Source: Aegilops tauschii subsp. strangulata
Lineage: Eukaryota > Streptophyta > Magnoliopsida > Poales > Poaceae
Assembly: GCF_002575655.3 (NCBI RefSeq)
Contig: NC_053037.3
Span: 567,092,880-567,156,879, forward strand
Length of the DNA: 64,000 bases
Direction: 5' to 3'
Shown here one piece after another: positions 34,701 to 43,516 of the stretch. Numbering within the stretch: the first letter of the stretch is position 1; every line of letters begins with the position of its first letter. Under the pieces are notes generated by a model that worked only from the letters and a program-made list of their open reading frames with translations, ran no database searches and was not told where the DNA came from. The position numbers and the translations under genes are program-made.

Positions 34701-35549
34701 CGATGGAGGGGCCGGAGATGCGTTTCCGGCGACGGTGCGACGGATAGCGATGTCGGGGGCCCTTTCCGGTCCAGGAACGGGGAGGAGGGTGAGGACGACG
34801 GCGAGCGACGGGCGGGGCGGCGCCGGTGATGCGTCGAGGAGGCGGGGTCCTGATGTGGATCGAGGGGGCGAAGGAGTGAGGCGATGGCGTCTGGGGCCCG
34901 CTGCCCCGACCTAGATCCAATCGGGGGGGAAGAGGAGCGAGGGGATGATTTCCCCGATCCAGATTGGATCGGGAAGGGGGAGGAGAGAACGAGGGAGTGG
35001 GGGAAGTGGTGCGGTTAGGGGGGTTAGGGTTTCGGCACCAGGGGATAAGGGAGTGGGGCGCCGGCTGGGCCGGCGGGCTGGTTGGGTGGGATGGCCGAGG
35101 CCCATGGGGAGCGGGGGGGGGGGGGGGGGTTCTTTTATTTTCTGTTTTATTTTAGTTACACATTAATTTTAATTTAGTAAAATATATCTATAGCCCCTAA
35201 AATTATGTTTCAGAATAATACACTACTATAAAAAGTTTTACCCTCATATAAAATAGTTTAGTATTTTATAAAATACCAAAGGCGTTCAAATAGTTGTTTT
35301 GCTACTGTTTAAATCATTTTAGTGCGTTTAATCTTTTTACAAAAAGTGGTTCCTCCACCATTATGACTTAGAATTTATTTGTCCCATTTTGGACATTTTA
35401 GTTTTAACGTTTGAAATATTTACTGTTTGACTTGATTTTGAATTTAAATTTGAATCGGTCTCGAACTAACACGAGATTAGCAACAGTAACCATCGTGACG
35501 TGGCATCATTAACAGAGGTTTACTGTAGCTTAACTACCCGGGCGTCACA
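31712..35549 (-). repeat. 5' LTR of the LARD, copy A
   Basis: This 3838-bp LTR includes the ~91-bp segment (31873-31963) missing from the 3' LTR. It ends at GGGCGTCACA, followed by ATACA. Confidence 0.92.
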
Positions 35550-35554
35550 ATACA
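35550..35554. repeat. LARD target site duplication ATACA (right), copy A
   Basis: This is the partner of 23786-23790. Confidence 0.93.
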
Positions 35555-36238
35555 ATAAACAAACAACGCATGGAAATGAACATATTCTACATACAATTCT
35601 ATCATGAATGCATATGAAGAATGTTACGAAAGGGGCTACGGTTCTACCGGAACGAGGGATACGCCAACGGGAAGGAATCGGTGGAGACAAGATGGATATG
35701 GGCAAAATATTGGTAAACCAAGCATGGCGCTGGAGATTCGGTTGAAATTGATATAAAGATCATCGAAAACGGATGCACGGAGCTCAAACGGTGAGCAAAA
35801 CAATATGCTATGCAAACCTGTCCATAACAGCAACATGGAAATTTGGATGCAACATTTAAATATGATGCAAACTCAAACAAGGGAACAAATGACGTGGCTT
35901 GATAGTACTGGTAAAGCATGGCAAAACAAGCTTACTGATCATGTTGAAATTAGTTATAGATTAGTGGGAACCAACGAGACAAACACATGAGATGCTTCAG
36001 TGGGGATTTGACGAGGATTGTGGGCGCTTCTACGTCTCGTTTCTGGATGATCAGTAGTGGCCCTAGTCGGGTTATCCAGGGACTATAGCAGGGTGGTGTT
36101 TTCTCGTTTATCTTTTCCGTAGTCGGACTCTATCGATATGTTATGGATGATTTGTATGATGATTGTCATGTTTATGCTATTCTGGGGCAAGTGTATGCCT
36201 TGATCTCGTATTCTGTCTATTCTTCGGTTTTATGTATT
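35555..36238. other. LTR-like remnant between the LARD and the CACTA element
   Basis: This is the continuation of the DNA interrupted by the LARD. The phrases TGGATGATCAGTAGTGGCC and CTTTTCCGTAGTCGGACTC resemble LTR sequence of Triticeae Gypsy elements, but no LTR ends are present. No gene is recognised. The right edge at about 36238 is where CACTA subterminal repeats begin, without a CACTA tip. Confidence 0.45.
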
Positions 36239-36660
36239 TTTATGCCACCAACCGGGACCAAAGCCCTCTTTTCAGCAGCGCAAAGGGCGGGAAGCGGCGG
36301 CCTTTGGTCCCGGTTGGTGGCACCAACCGGGACTAAAGGTGGGGCATTGGTCCCGGTTGGTGCCACGAACCGGTACCATTGCACCCCTTTAGTCCCGGTT
36401 GGTGGCACCAACCGGGACCAAAGGCCTCTTGCTGCCCGCGTCGCGGCCAAAAGTTTAATCCCACCTCGCTAGTTGAGAAGGGCTCGGAGTGGTTTATAAG
36501 CCCCGCTGCGGCAGCTGTCTCAAACTCCTCTCTATAGCAGGCTTCTGGGCCTAACTTTGGCGCGCTGCCCGTTGAGCGCTCTAGCCCTTCTGGGCCTGTA
36601 TTTGCAAACCCGAGGGTTGGAGGGCCCAGCGGACAGCGCCCCAACAATTTTTTTGCTGTA
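36239..36660. repeat. CACTA subterminal repeat cluster, left outer
   Basis: Four or more units of CCGGTTGGTGGCACCAACCGG-like palindromes are followed by a block (GTCCCACCTCGCTAGTTGAG .. GGGCCT) that recurs at 37575-37800 and 42570-42785. Confidence 0.85.
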
Positions 36661-37010
36661 TTTAATTTTTTTGTTTTCTTTTTTACTTTATTTATTTTGT
36701 TTTGTTTCTACTTACAACAAAAAACTTATTTATTTTATTTTGTTTTGTTTCTAATTACTTATTTATTTTACTTTATGATAATTATTTTTGCTATTAAAGT
36801 TTCTATCAAAAAAAGTTCTTTATGAAAATTCTTTTTGCTGTATTTAGTTTTTTTGTTTTCTTTTTTGCTTTCTTTATTTTGTTTTGTTTCTACTTACAAC
36901 AAAAAACTTATTTATTTTATTTTGTTTTGTTTCTAATTACTTATTTATTTTACTTTATGATAATTCTTTTTTCTATAAAGTTTCTATCAAAAAAAGTTCT
37001 TTATGAAAAT
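36651..37010. repeat. Two-copy ~178-bp tandem repeat in the CACTA element
   Basis: The T-rich unit TTTTTGCTGTATTTA .. TCTACTTACAACAAAAAACT .. ATCAAAAAAAGTTCTTTATG occurs at about 36651 and again at about 36829 with few changes. Confidence 0.75.
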
Positions 37011-37201
37011 TCTTTTTGCTTTTAATGATTTTGAACAGAAAATACTTCGATAATTTTAGTTTCAATAATACTAGAGGTTTCTTATAATGTTTTGAACAGA
37101 AAATACTTTGTTAATTTTAGTTTCAAAATTTTTATTAAAGTTTATTTTATTTTGTCGGAACACAAGAAGTCCGGAGTTGTAATAAGTTATTAAAAATAAA
37201 A

Positions 37202-37330
37202 AAGAGGCGCAATGCTCGTTGATTTGCTTCAAGCCTTTCGGAATAGTGTAGACTGCACTGCACGTAGCTCCATGCAGTCTACCTTATTCCTCAAGGCTTG
37301 AAGCTAAGCAACGTGAGCATTGCGCCTCTT
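37202..37330. ncRNA. Long hairpin resembling a plant microRNA precursor
   Basis: A 129-nt inverted repeat lies inside the CACTA element, 3' of the transposase. The outer arms are perfect (AAGAGGCGCAATGCTC at 37202-37217 and its complement at 37315-37330). Then come a 2-nt bulge, two mismatches, a 12-bp perfect block (GCTTCAAGCCTT), two 2-nt mismatches and a 10-bp block (GTAGACTGCA) closing a loop of about 20 nt. A ~55-bp stem with few small bulges and a short loop is the classic plant pre-miRNA shape. Transcription, processing and strand are unproven. It lies between the transposase and subterminal repeats, so it could be part of the transposase 3' UTR. Confidence 0.6.
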
Positions 37331-37419
37331 CTTCATCGTCTCTGCACTCAGGGCTTATAAACCGCTCCTAGTGCCTCTCAGCTAGCGAGGTGGGACTAAA
37401 AAACTGCTTAGTAAGAAAC

Positions 37420-37800
37420 TCTAGTACCGGTTCGTGCCACGAACCGGTACTAAAGGTGCTTGTGGGGCCACAGCCTCATTAGTACCGGTTCGTGGCACCA
37501 ACCGGGACCAAAGGGTGGAATTGGTCCCGGTTCGTGCCACCAACCGGGACCAATGGCCTTGCACAGCGGCGTGGTGGTGAGTTTAGTCCCACCTCGCTAG
37601 CTGAGAGAGAGCCGCACCTGTTTATAAGGTGCGGTGCGCCTGAGCTGTCGAGCTCCTCTCTAAAGCAGGCTTACGGGCCTAACCTCTCTGTACATGCCTG
37701 TGGGCCTACTGGGCCTTCTGCGGGCCTGAATCCTGGCCCATGGATGGGTTTCTAATCGTATTCAGGCCGTGGTGGCCCAGTAGGTGGCATAATTTTTAAT
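37420..37800. repeat. CACTA subterminal repeat cluster, left inner
   Basis: Palindromes of the type GTACCGGTTCGTGCCACGAA and GGTCCCGGTTCGTGCCACC are followed by the GTCCCACCTCGCTAGCTGAG block. The block matches 42570-42785 over about 200 bp. Confidence 0.85.
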
Positions 37801-38058
37801 TTTTGGCCTGTTATTTTTCATGCATTTACTAATTATTTTGAGTTATAAGACCCTAAAATTGAAAAGCATTTCAAATGAACTCTGAAAAGGTTGAAAGTTG
37901 GCATGGTATCATCATTTCATCCACATAGCATGTGTAAGAAAGTTGAGAGGGTTACGGCAAAAACTAGATGCACTTCGTGTACAAAACGGACAATGGTATC
38001 ATACTCGTCTGTTACAAAGTTGGCATGGTATCATCATAATAGTTGCGGGAGAAAGTCT

Positions 38059-38511
38059 TCACTTTCTCTTCGCTTGTGTCATTTTCTTATTGCGCCGTAA
38101 CCATGGATAATCTTCATCGTTTATCAGGATGCTTGGGTCAGCCTTGACTTTGAAGGGAGGAATTTCATGAAACTTTTCATAATCTTCAGACATGTCTGTC
38201 TTGCCCTCCACTCCCACAATGTCTCTTTTTCCTGAAAGAACTATGTGGCGCTTTGGCTCATCGTATGATGTATTCGCTTCCTTATCTTTTCTTTTTCTCG
38301 GTCTGGTAGACATGTCCTTCACATAGATAACCTGTGCCACATCATTAGCTAGGACGAACGGTTCGTCAGTGTACCCAAGGTTGTTCAGATCCACTGTTGT
38401 CATTCCGTACTGTGGGTCTACCTGTACCCCGCCTCCTGACAGATTGACCCGTTTGCACTTAAACAAAGGGACCTTAAAATCATGTCCGTAGTGAAGTTCC
38501 CATATGTCCAT
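38059..38511 (-). CDS. CACTA transposase C-terminal part (DUF4216-like)
   Basis: This 150-residue frame reads IWELHYGHDFKVPLFKCKRV and DLNNLGYTDEPFVLANDVAQVIYV, the DUF4216-type tail normally fused to TNP2 transposases, and ends KKMTQAKRK. Its ATG (38511-38509) overlaps the TAA of the upstream frame by one base (TAATG). The coding sense continues upstream of this ATG in the same frame (KDTYYGYIMDIWEL) until the G-run at 38536-38539. This separate frame therefore most likely results from a one-base loss there and is not an independent gene. Reinitiation at TAATG is conceivable but not needed. Confidence 0.8.
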   Translation of the reverse strand: MDIWELHYGHDFKVPLFKCKRVNLSGGGVQVDPQYGMTTVDLNNLGYTDEPFVLANDVAQVIYVKDMSTRPRKRKDKEANTSYDEPKRHIVLSGKRDIVGVEGKTDMSEDYEKFHEIPPFKVKADPSILINDEDYPWLRRNKKMTQAKRK

Positions 38512-41417
38512 TATGTAACCATAATATGTGTCCTTCCCCTCTCGGTTGCTGCATCAAAGCGGACACCGCTGTTTTGGTTGGTGCTCTTTTGATCTTGGGC
38601 GATCGTGTAAAATGTATTCCCATTTATCTCGTATCCTTTGTAAGTCAATACAGTCGAAGATGGTCCCCTGGACAACGAGTATAACTCATCACAAACAGTA
38701 GTGTCACCTCTGAGACGTGTTTCCAACCAACTGCTGAAAGTCCTGATGTGTTCACATGTAATCCAGTCGTCACACTGCTCCGGGTGTTTGGAGCGCAGAC
38801 TGTTCTTGTGTTCATCGACATACGGGGTCATCAAGGTAGAGTTCTGTAGAACTATGTAGTGTGCTTGAGACCAAGAATATCCGTCCCTGCATATTATTGA
38901 GTCCCCTCCAAGCGTGCCTTTTCCAGCCAGTCTCCCCTCATACCGCGATTTAGGGAGACCTATCTTCTTAAGGCCAGGAATGAAGTCAACACAAAACCCA
39001 ATGACATCCTCTGTTTGATGGCCCATGGAGATGCTTCCTTCTGGCCTAGCGCGGTTACGGACATATTTCTTTAGGACTCCCATGAACCTCTCAAAGGGGA
39101 ACATATTGTGTAGAAATACGGGCCCCAGAATGGCAATCTCGTCGACTAGATGAACTAGGACGTGCGTCATGATATTGAAGAAGGATGGTGGGAACACCAG
39201 CTCGAAACTGACAATACATTGTGCCACATCACTCCTTAGCCTTGGTATGATTTCTGGATCGATCACCTTCTGAGAGATTGCATTGAGGAATGCACATAGC
39301 TTCACAATCGCTAATCGGACGTTTTCCGGTAGAAGCCCCCTCAATGCAACCGGAAGCAGTTGCGTCATAATCACGTGGCAGTCATGAGACTTTAGGTTCT
39401 GGAACTTTTTCTCTGTCATATTTATTATTCTCTTTATATGCGATGAGAAGCCAGTCGGGACCTTCATACTGAGCAGGCATTCAAAGAAGATTTCTTTCTC
39501 TTCTTTCGTAAGAGCGTAGCTGGCAGGACCTTCATACTGCTTTGGAGGCATGCCGTCTTTTTCGTGCAAATGTTGCAGGTCCTCCCATGCCTCAGGTGTA
39601 TCTTTTGTCTTCCCATACACGCCCAAGAAGCCTAGCACGTTCACGCAAAGGTTCTTCGTCACGTGCATCACGTCGATTGAAGAGCGGACCTCTAGCTCTT
39701 TCCAGTAGGGTAGGTCCCAAAATATAGATTTCTTCTTCCACATGGGTGCGTGTCCCTCAGCGTCATTCGGAACAGCTAGTCCGCCGGGACCCTTTCCAAA
39801 GATTACGTGTAAATCATTGACCATAGCAAGTACGTGATCACCGGTACGCATGGTGGGCTTCTTCCGGTGATCTGCCTCGCCTTTGAAATGCTTGCCTTTC
39901 TTTCGACATTGATGGTTGGTCGGAACAAATCGATGATGGCCCAGGTACACATTCTTCCTGCATTTGTCCAGGTATATACTTTCAGTGTCATCTAAACAGT
40001 GCGTGCATGCGTGGTATCCCTTGTTTGTCTGTCCTGAAAGGTTACTGAGAGCGGGCCAATCGTTGATGGTTACAAACAACAACGCGTGCAGGTTAAATTC
40101 CTCCTGTTGGTGCTCATCCCATGTACGTACACCGTTTCCATTCCACAGCTGTAAAAGTTCTTCAACTAATGGCCTTAGGTACACATCAATGTCATTGCCG
40201 GGTTGCTTAGGGCCTTGGATGAGAACTGGCATCATAATGAACTTCCTCTTCATGCACATCCAAGGAGGAAGGTTATACATACATAGAGTCACGGGCCAGG
40301 TGCTGTGATTGCTGCTCTGCTCCCCGAAAGGATTAATGCCATCCGCGCTTAAACCAAACCATACGTTCCTTGGGTCAGCTGCAAACTCAGCCCAGTACTT
40401 TCTCTCGATTTTTCTCCACTGCGACCCGTCAGCGGGTGCTCTCAACTTCCCGTCTTTCTTATGGTCCTCGCTTTGCCATCGCATCAACTTGGCATGCTCT
40501 TCGTTTCTGAACAGACGTTTCAACCGTGGTATTATAGGAGCATACCACATCACCTTCGCAGGAACCCTCTTCCTGGGGGGCTCGCCGTCAACATCACCAG
40601 GGTCATCTCGTCTGATCTTATACCGCAATGCACCGCATACCGGGCATGCGTTCAGATCCTTGTACGCACCGCGGTAGAGGATGCAGTCATTAGGGCATGC
40701 ATGTATCTTCTGCACCTCCAATCCTAGAGGGCATACGACCTTCTTTGCTGCGTATGTACTGTCGGGCAATTCGTTATCCTTTGGAAGCTTCTTCTTTAAT
40801 ATTTTCAATAGCTTCTCAAATCCTTTGTCAGGCACAGCATTCTCTGCCTTCCACTGCAGCAATTCCAGTATGGTACCGAGCTTTGTGTTGCCATCTTCGC
40901 AATTGGGGTACAACCCTTTTTTGTGATCCTCTAACATGCAATCGAACTTCAGCTTCTCCTTTTGACTTTCGCATTGCGTCCTTGCATCGACAATGACCCG
41001 GCGGAGATCATCATCATCGGGCACTGGTTCCTCTTGATCTTCAGCAGCTTCCCCCCTTGCAGCATCATTGGGCACATCGTCTGGTTCCTCTTGATCTTCA
41101 GCAGCTTCCCCCGTTGCAGCATCACCGTATTCAGGGGGCACATAGTTGTCATCGTCCTCTTCTTCTTTGCCGTCTTCCATCATAACCCCTATTTCTCCGT
41201 GCCTCGTCCAAACATTATAGTGTGGCATGAAACCCTTGTAAAGCAGGTGGGTGTGAAGGATTTCCCGGTCAGAGTAAGACTTCGTATTCCCACATATAGG
41301 GCATGGACAACACATAAAACCATTCTGCTTGTTTGCCTCAGCCACTTCGAGAAAATCATGCACGCCCTTAATGTACTCGGAGGTGTGTCTGTCACCGTAC
41401 ATCCATTGCCGGTTCAT
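38511..41417 (-). CDS. CACTA transposase, TNP2-like (main frame)
   Basis: This 968-residue frame starts at the ATG at 41417 (MNRQWMYGDRHTSEYI), the usual start of grass TNP2 proteins. In order it shows a transposase-associated domain with CCPCPICGN zinc ligands (residues 1-75), an acidic linker containing an imperfect duplication of AARGEAAEDQEEP (about 85-140), a second cysteine cluster (CPNDC and CPVCGALRY, about 240-265), the transposase core (WFGLSADGINPFG and TINDWPALSNLSG, about 350-560) with Asp residues expected for catalysis, and a DUF4218-like region (about 690-810). TNP2 proteins bind CACTA tips and cut them for transposition. The last 15 or so residues are out of frame because of a one-base loss at 38536-38539, so the DUF4216 tail is detached. 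The element may still be moved by related transposases. Confidence 0.93.
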   Translation of the reverse strand: MNRQWMYGDRHTSEYIKGVHDFLEVAEANKQNGFMCCPCPICGNTKSYSDREILHTHLLYKGFMPHYNVWTRHGEIGVMMEDGKEEEDDDNYVPPEYGDAATGEAAEDQEEPDDVPNDAARGEAAEDQEEPVPDDDDLRRVIVDARTQCESQKEKLKFDCMLEDHKKGLYPNCEDGNTKLGTILELLQWKAENAVPDKGFEKLLKILKKKLPKDNELPDSTYAAKKVVCPLGLEVQKIHACPNDCILYRGAYKDLNACPVCGALRYKIRRDDPGDVDGEPPRKRVPAKVMWYAPIIPRLKRLFRNEEHAKLMRWQSEDHKKDGKLRAPADGSQWRKIERKYWAEFAADPRNVWFGLSADGINPFGEQSSNHSTWPVTLCMYNLPPWMCMKRKFIMMPVLIQGPKQPGNDIDVYLRPLVEELLQLWNGNGVRTWDEHQQEEFNLHALLFVTINDWPALSNLSGQTNKGYHACTHCLDDTESIYLDKCRKNVYLGHHRFVPTNHQCRKKGKHFKGEADHRKKPTMRTGDHVLAMVNDLHVIFGKGPGGLAVPNDAEGHAPMWKKKSIFWDLPYWKELEVRSSIDVMHVTKNLCVNVLGFLGVYGKTKDTPEAWEDLQHLHEKDGMPPKQYEGPASYALTKEEKEIFFECLLSMKVPTGFSSHIKRIINMTEKKFQNLKSHDCHVIMTQLLPVALRGLLPENVRLAIVKLCAFLNAISQKVIDPEIIPRLRSDVAQCIVSFELVFPPSFFNIMTHVLVHLVDEIAILGPVFLHNMFPFERFMGVLKKYVRNRARPEGSISMGHQTEDVIGFCVDFIPGLKKIGLPKSRYEGRLAGKGTLGGDSIICRDGYSWSQAHYIVLQNSTLMTPYVDEHKNSLRSKHPEQCDDWITCEHIRTFSSWLETRLRGDTTVCDELYSLSRGPSSTVLTYKGYEINGNTFYTIAQDQKSTNQNSGVRFDAATERGRTHIMVT

Positions 41418-41602
41418 CTGCGTGCATTATATATAATTAAGTGTGTCAAAAACCATTACAGAACATCATGAATAGATAATTAAGTGACCAAATTAATAGA
41501 AGTTCATCATCACATTAAAACCAAAGTACATACATAGTTCTCATCTAACAACATATATATGGCTATCCAGAGCATCTAGTTAATTAAACCATACATTGAA
41601 AC
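41418..41602 (-). other. Spacer between the two CACTA genes
   Basis: AT-rich spacer with no reading frame. A CAG just before the transposase ATG (minus strand, ..TGCACGCAG|ATG) could be a splice acceptor for a spliced leader. Confidence 0.5.
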
Positions 41603-42046
41603 TATGTAAAACATTTCAATGCGAAAACAAATGCGATCATAATCGCAACCAAGGTAACAATTAATCCAACGACATAATGATACCAAGCCTCGGTAGGAAT
41701 GGCATATTTTCTAATTTCTAATCTTCAAGCGTATTGCATCCATCTTGATCTTGTGATCATCGACGACATCCGCAACATGCAACTCCAATATCATCTTCTC
41801 CTCCTCAATTTTTTTATTTTTTCCTTCAAGTAATTGTTTTCTTCTTCAACTAAATTTAACCTCTCGACAATAGGGTCGGTTAGAATTTCCGGTTCAACCA
41901 CCTCCTAGATAAATAAAATCTATGTCACGTTGGTCGGTATATTTGTCATAAACAATAAATGAACCAAATAGTTATAAAAAGATAATATATACCACATCTG
42001 AATCATAGACAGGACGAGGGCCGACGGGGGCGGATACCAAAACCAT
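41603..42046 (-). pseudogene. CACTA accessory gene: coiled-coil protein with C-terminal membrane segment (decayed)
   Basis: This lies upstream of the transposase, on the same strand. Exon 1 starts with the ATG at 42046 (MVLVSAPVGPRPVYDSD) and ends at GTG|GTATAT (41993). Exon 2 starts after CTAG at 41904. It reads VVEPEILTDPIVERLNLVEE and a Lys/Glu-rich helix (NYLKEKIKK) that looks like a coiled coil. Further on, in shifted frames, come ILELHVADVVDDHKIKMDAI and finally AWYHYVVGLIVTLVAIMIAF, a clear hydrophobic membrane-spanning segment, with a stop at 41605-41603. Two small indels (in the A-run near 41820 and near 41720) break the frame. I do not know its function. A cellular or viral homologue is not evident to me. 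Confidence 0.55.
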
Positions 42047-42419
42047 CGCACTATGTAATAAGAAGGAACAATAAAAGTAACAAAATTAGACAAGTAACTA
42101 TCTAAAGTAAGAATTTTTTCCTTTCAGAAAGAAGATAAGAACAAGAGGCTCACCACGGTGGTGCTGGCGACGAGATCGGCACGGGCGATCGACGGCGGTG
42201 AAGACGGGGACGGGACGTGACGGACTGCTAAACCTAGACAAATCTCGGGGAAAATGGAGCTCGGAGGTCGAGTTTCGAGAGGAGAAAGATTAACTAGTGT
42301 GGCTCAGACATTTCATCGAACACCTCGTGTGCATAGGAGGTGAGCTAGAGCACCCAAATGCCCTCCCCTCGCCGGCCAGAAAAAACAGAGCACTGTGGAG
42401 TGCTCTGCTGTGGCGATGG
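42047..42419. other. 5' region of the CACTA gene pair
   Basis: GC-rich leader-like sequence, probably an untranslated first exon on the minus strand. A possible donor reads CACCACCGTG|GTGAGCC near 42150-42160. No coding frame is recognised. Confidence 0.4.
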
Positions 42420-42790
42420 GGTATATATAGGGAACTCTTTGGTCCCGGTTCGTGGCACCAACCGGGACTAAAGGCCTTTGGTCCCGGTTGGTGGCAGCAA
42501 CCGGGACCAAAGGCCTTTAGTCCCGGTTGGTGCCACGAACCGGGACCAAAGGCCTTGTGCTGCCCCGCGTCAAAAGTTTAGTCCCACCTCGCTAGTTGAG
42601 AGGGCTCGAGAGTGGTTTATAAGCGCTGCTGCGCCCACCCTCTCGAGCTCCTCTCAACTGCAGGCTTTCGGGCCTAACCGTTCTCTTTGCCTGTGGGGCC
42701 TACTGGGCCTTTTGCGGGCCTGAATCCTGGCCCACGGATGGGTTTCAAGTCGTATTCAGGCCGTGGTGGCCCAGTAGGTGGCATAATTTT
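42420..42790. repeat. CACTA subterminal repeat cluster, right inner
   Basis: Tandem GGTCCCGGTTCGTGGCACC-type palindromes are followed by the GTCCCACCTCGCTAGTTGAG block that also occurs at the left side. It is direct in orientation relative to 37420-37800. Confidence 0.85.
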
Positions 42791-43066
42791 TTTTCTCTGT
42801 TTTTTGTTTTCTCTTTTGCTTTATTTTTTTTGTTTTTTTCTACTTACAACAAAAAATTTATTTATTTTATTTCTAATTACTTATGTATTTTACTTTAATT
42901 ATTTTATTTTTATTTATTTTACTGCTGCCATTTTTATTTATTTTACTGCTGTTATTTTTATTTAATTTATTAAGGTTTATTTATTTTAGTTACTACAGTT
43001 TATTTTATTAAGGTTTATTTATTTTTATTTACTATAAAAAATGAACATAGATGCGCCTATAGAGAA

Positions 43067-43135
43067 AATTCAACCTAAATTCATAATAAATTTCTATGAA
43101 ATTCAAAGAAATTTACTGTGAATTTAGGTCAAATT
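43067..43135. repeat. Second hairpin in the CACTA element
   Basis: Arms of 29 bp (AACCTAAATTCATAATAAAT and its near complement) differ at four positions and enclose an 11-nt loop. It may be a small MITE remnant or a structured RNA element. Confidence 0.5.
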
Positions 43136-43259
43136 CCCTGTATAAGGGAATCTATTTTCACTTTGAGAGGAGCTCAACAAGGCAGAGAGGGACGGGCTTA
43201 TAAACTGGTTGAGCGCCCTTCGGTTGGCGAGGTGGGTCTAAACACTGGCCGCAACTAGG

Positions 43260-43516
43260 ACCAGCCCTTTAGTCCCGGTTTGTGTTATGAACCGGGACTA
43301 AAGAGTGGTGGGCCAGGAGCGTGGCCCATTGGTCCCGGTTTGTCCCACCAACCGGGACCAAAGGGTATGGACGAACCGGGACCAATGCCCCCACGAGGCC
43401 CGGCAGGCCCCTGGCCGCACGAACCGGGACCAATGCTCACATTAGTCCCGGTTCGTGACTGAACCGGGACTAATGTGAATATTGCCCTGTGACCAAAACC
43501 CAGTTTTCTACTAGTG
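43260..43516. repeat. CACTA right terminus and outer subterminal repeats
   Basis: Several CCGGTTyGTnnnACGAACCGG units (43270-43460) lead to the tip. The last bases TACTAGTG (43509-43516) form the CACTA end. The next base, 43517, starts copy B. Confidence 0.92.

Larger units (their letters stand above)
23791..35549 (-). mobile_element. Sukkula-like LARD (non-coding LTR retrotransposon), copy A
   Basis: This 11,759-bp element is flanked by ATACA. It has two long LTRs (3748 and 3838 bp) that begin TGTGACGCCC and end GGGCGTCACA, a 4173-bp internal domain without gag or pol motifs, a primer binding site on the minus strand next to the right LTR, and a polypurine tract next to the left LTR. Long LTRs plus a conserved-size but non-coding interior define a LARD. 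The size and TGTGACGCCC ends fit the Sukkula type of Triticeae, though the name is unverified. Mobility would depend on proteins from an autonomous Gypsy partner. The left (3') LTR lacks about 91 bp present in the right one (31873-31963). Confidence 0.9.
12795..43516 (+). repeat. 30.7-kb tandem duplication unit, copy A
   Basis: Every landmark from 12795 onward recurs 30.71-30.72 kb to the right in the same order and orientation: methylesterase exons, MITEs, the 139-bp-LTR Copia, the repetitive block and the LARD with the same ATACA target duplication. Copy A ends at the CACTA tip (43516) and copy B starts at the next base. From 12795 to 15728 the offset is constantly 30722, with about 7 substitutions in 2.9 kb. 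The LARD internal region differs at about 10 positions in 4.2 kb. Confidence 0.95.
36239..43516 (-). mobile_element. CACTA DNA transposon, left tip missing
   Basis: The right end is intact: the minus strand from 43516 reads CACTAGTAGAAAACTGGG, a typical grass CACTA terminus. Clusters of the subterminal repeat GGTCCCGGTTnGTGGCACC, often as palindromes, occupy both flanks (36245-36425, 37420-37560, 42420-42560, 43260-43470). Between them on the minus strand lie a small coiled-coil gene (42046-41603) and a TNP2-type transposase (41417-38059). I find no CACTA tip near 36239, so the left end is truncated. Immediately beyond the intact tip begins copy B of the 30.7-kb duplication. Confidence 0.9.

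Noticed and set aside
36239..43470. Regularly spaced palindromic repeats that could suggest a CRISPR-like array
   Set aside because: Spacing is irregular, units are CACTA subterminal repeats, and the genome is a plant nuclear genome.
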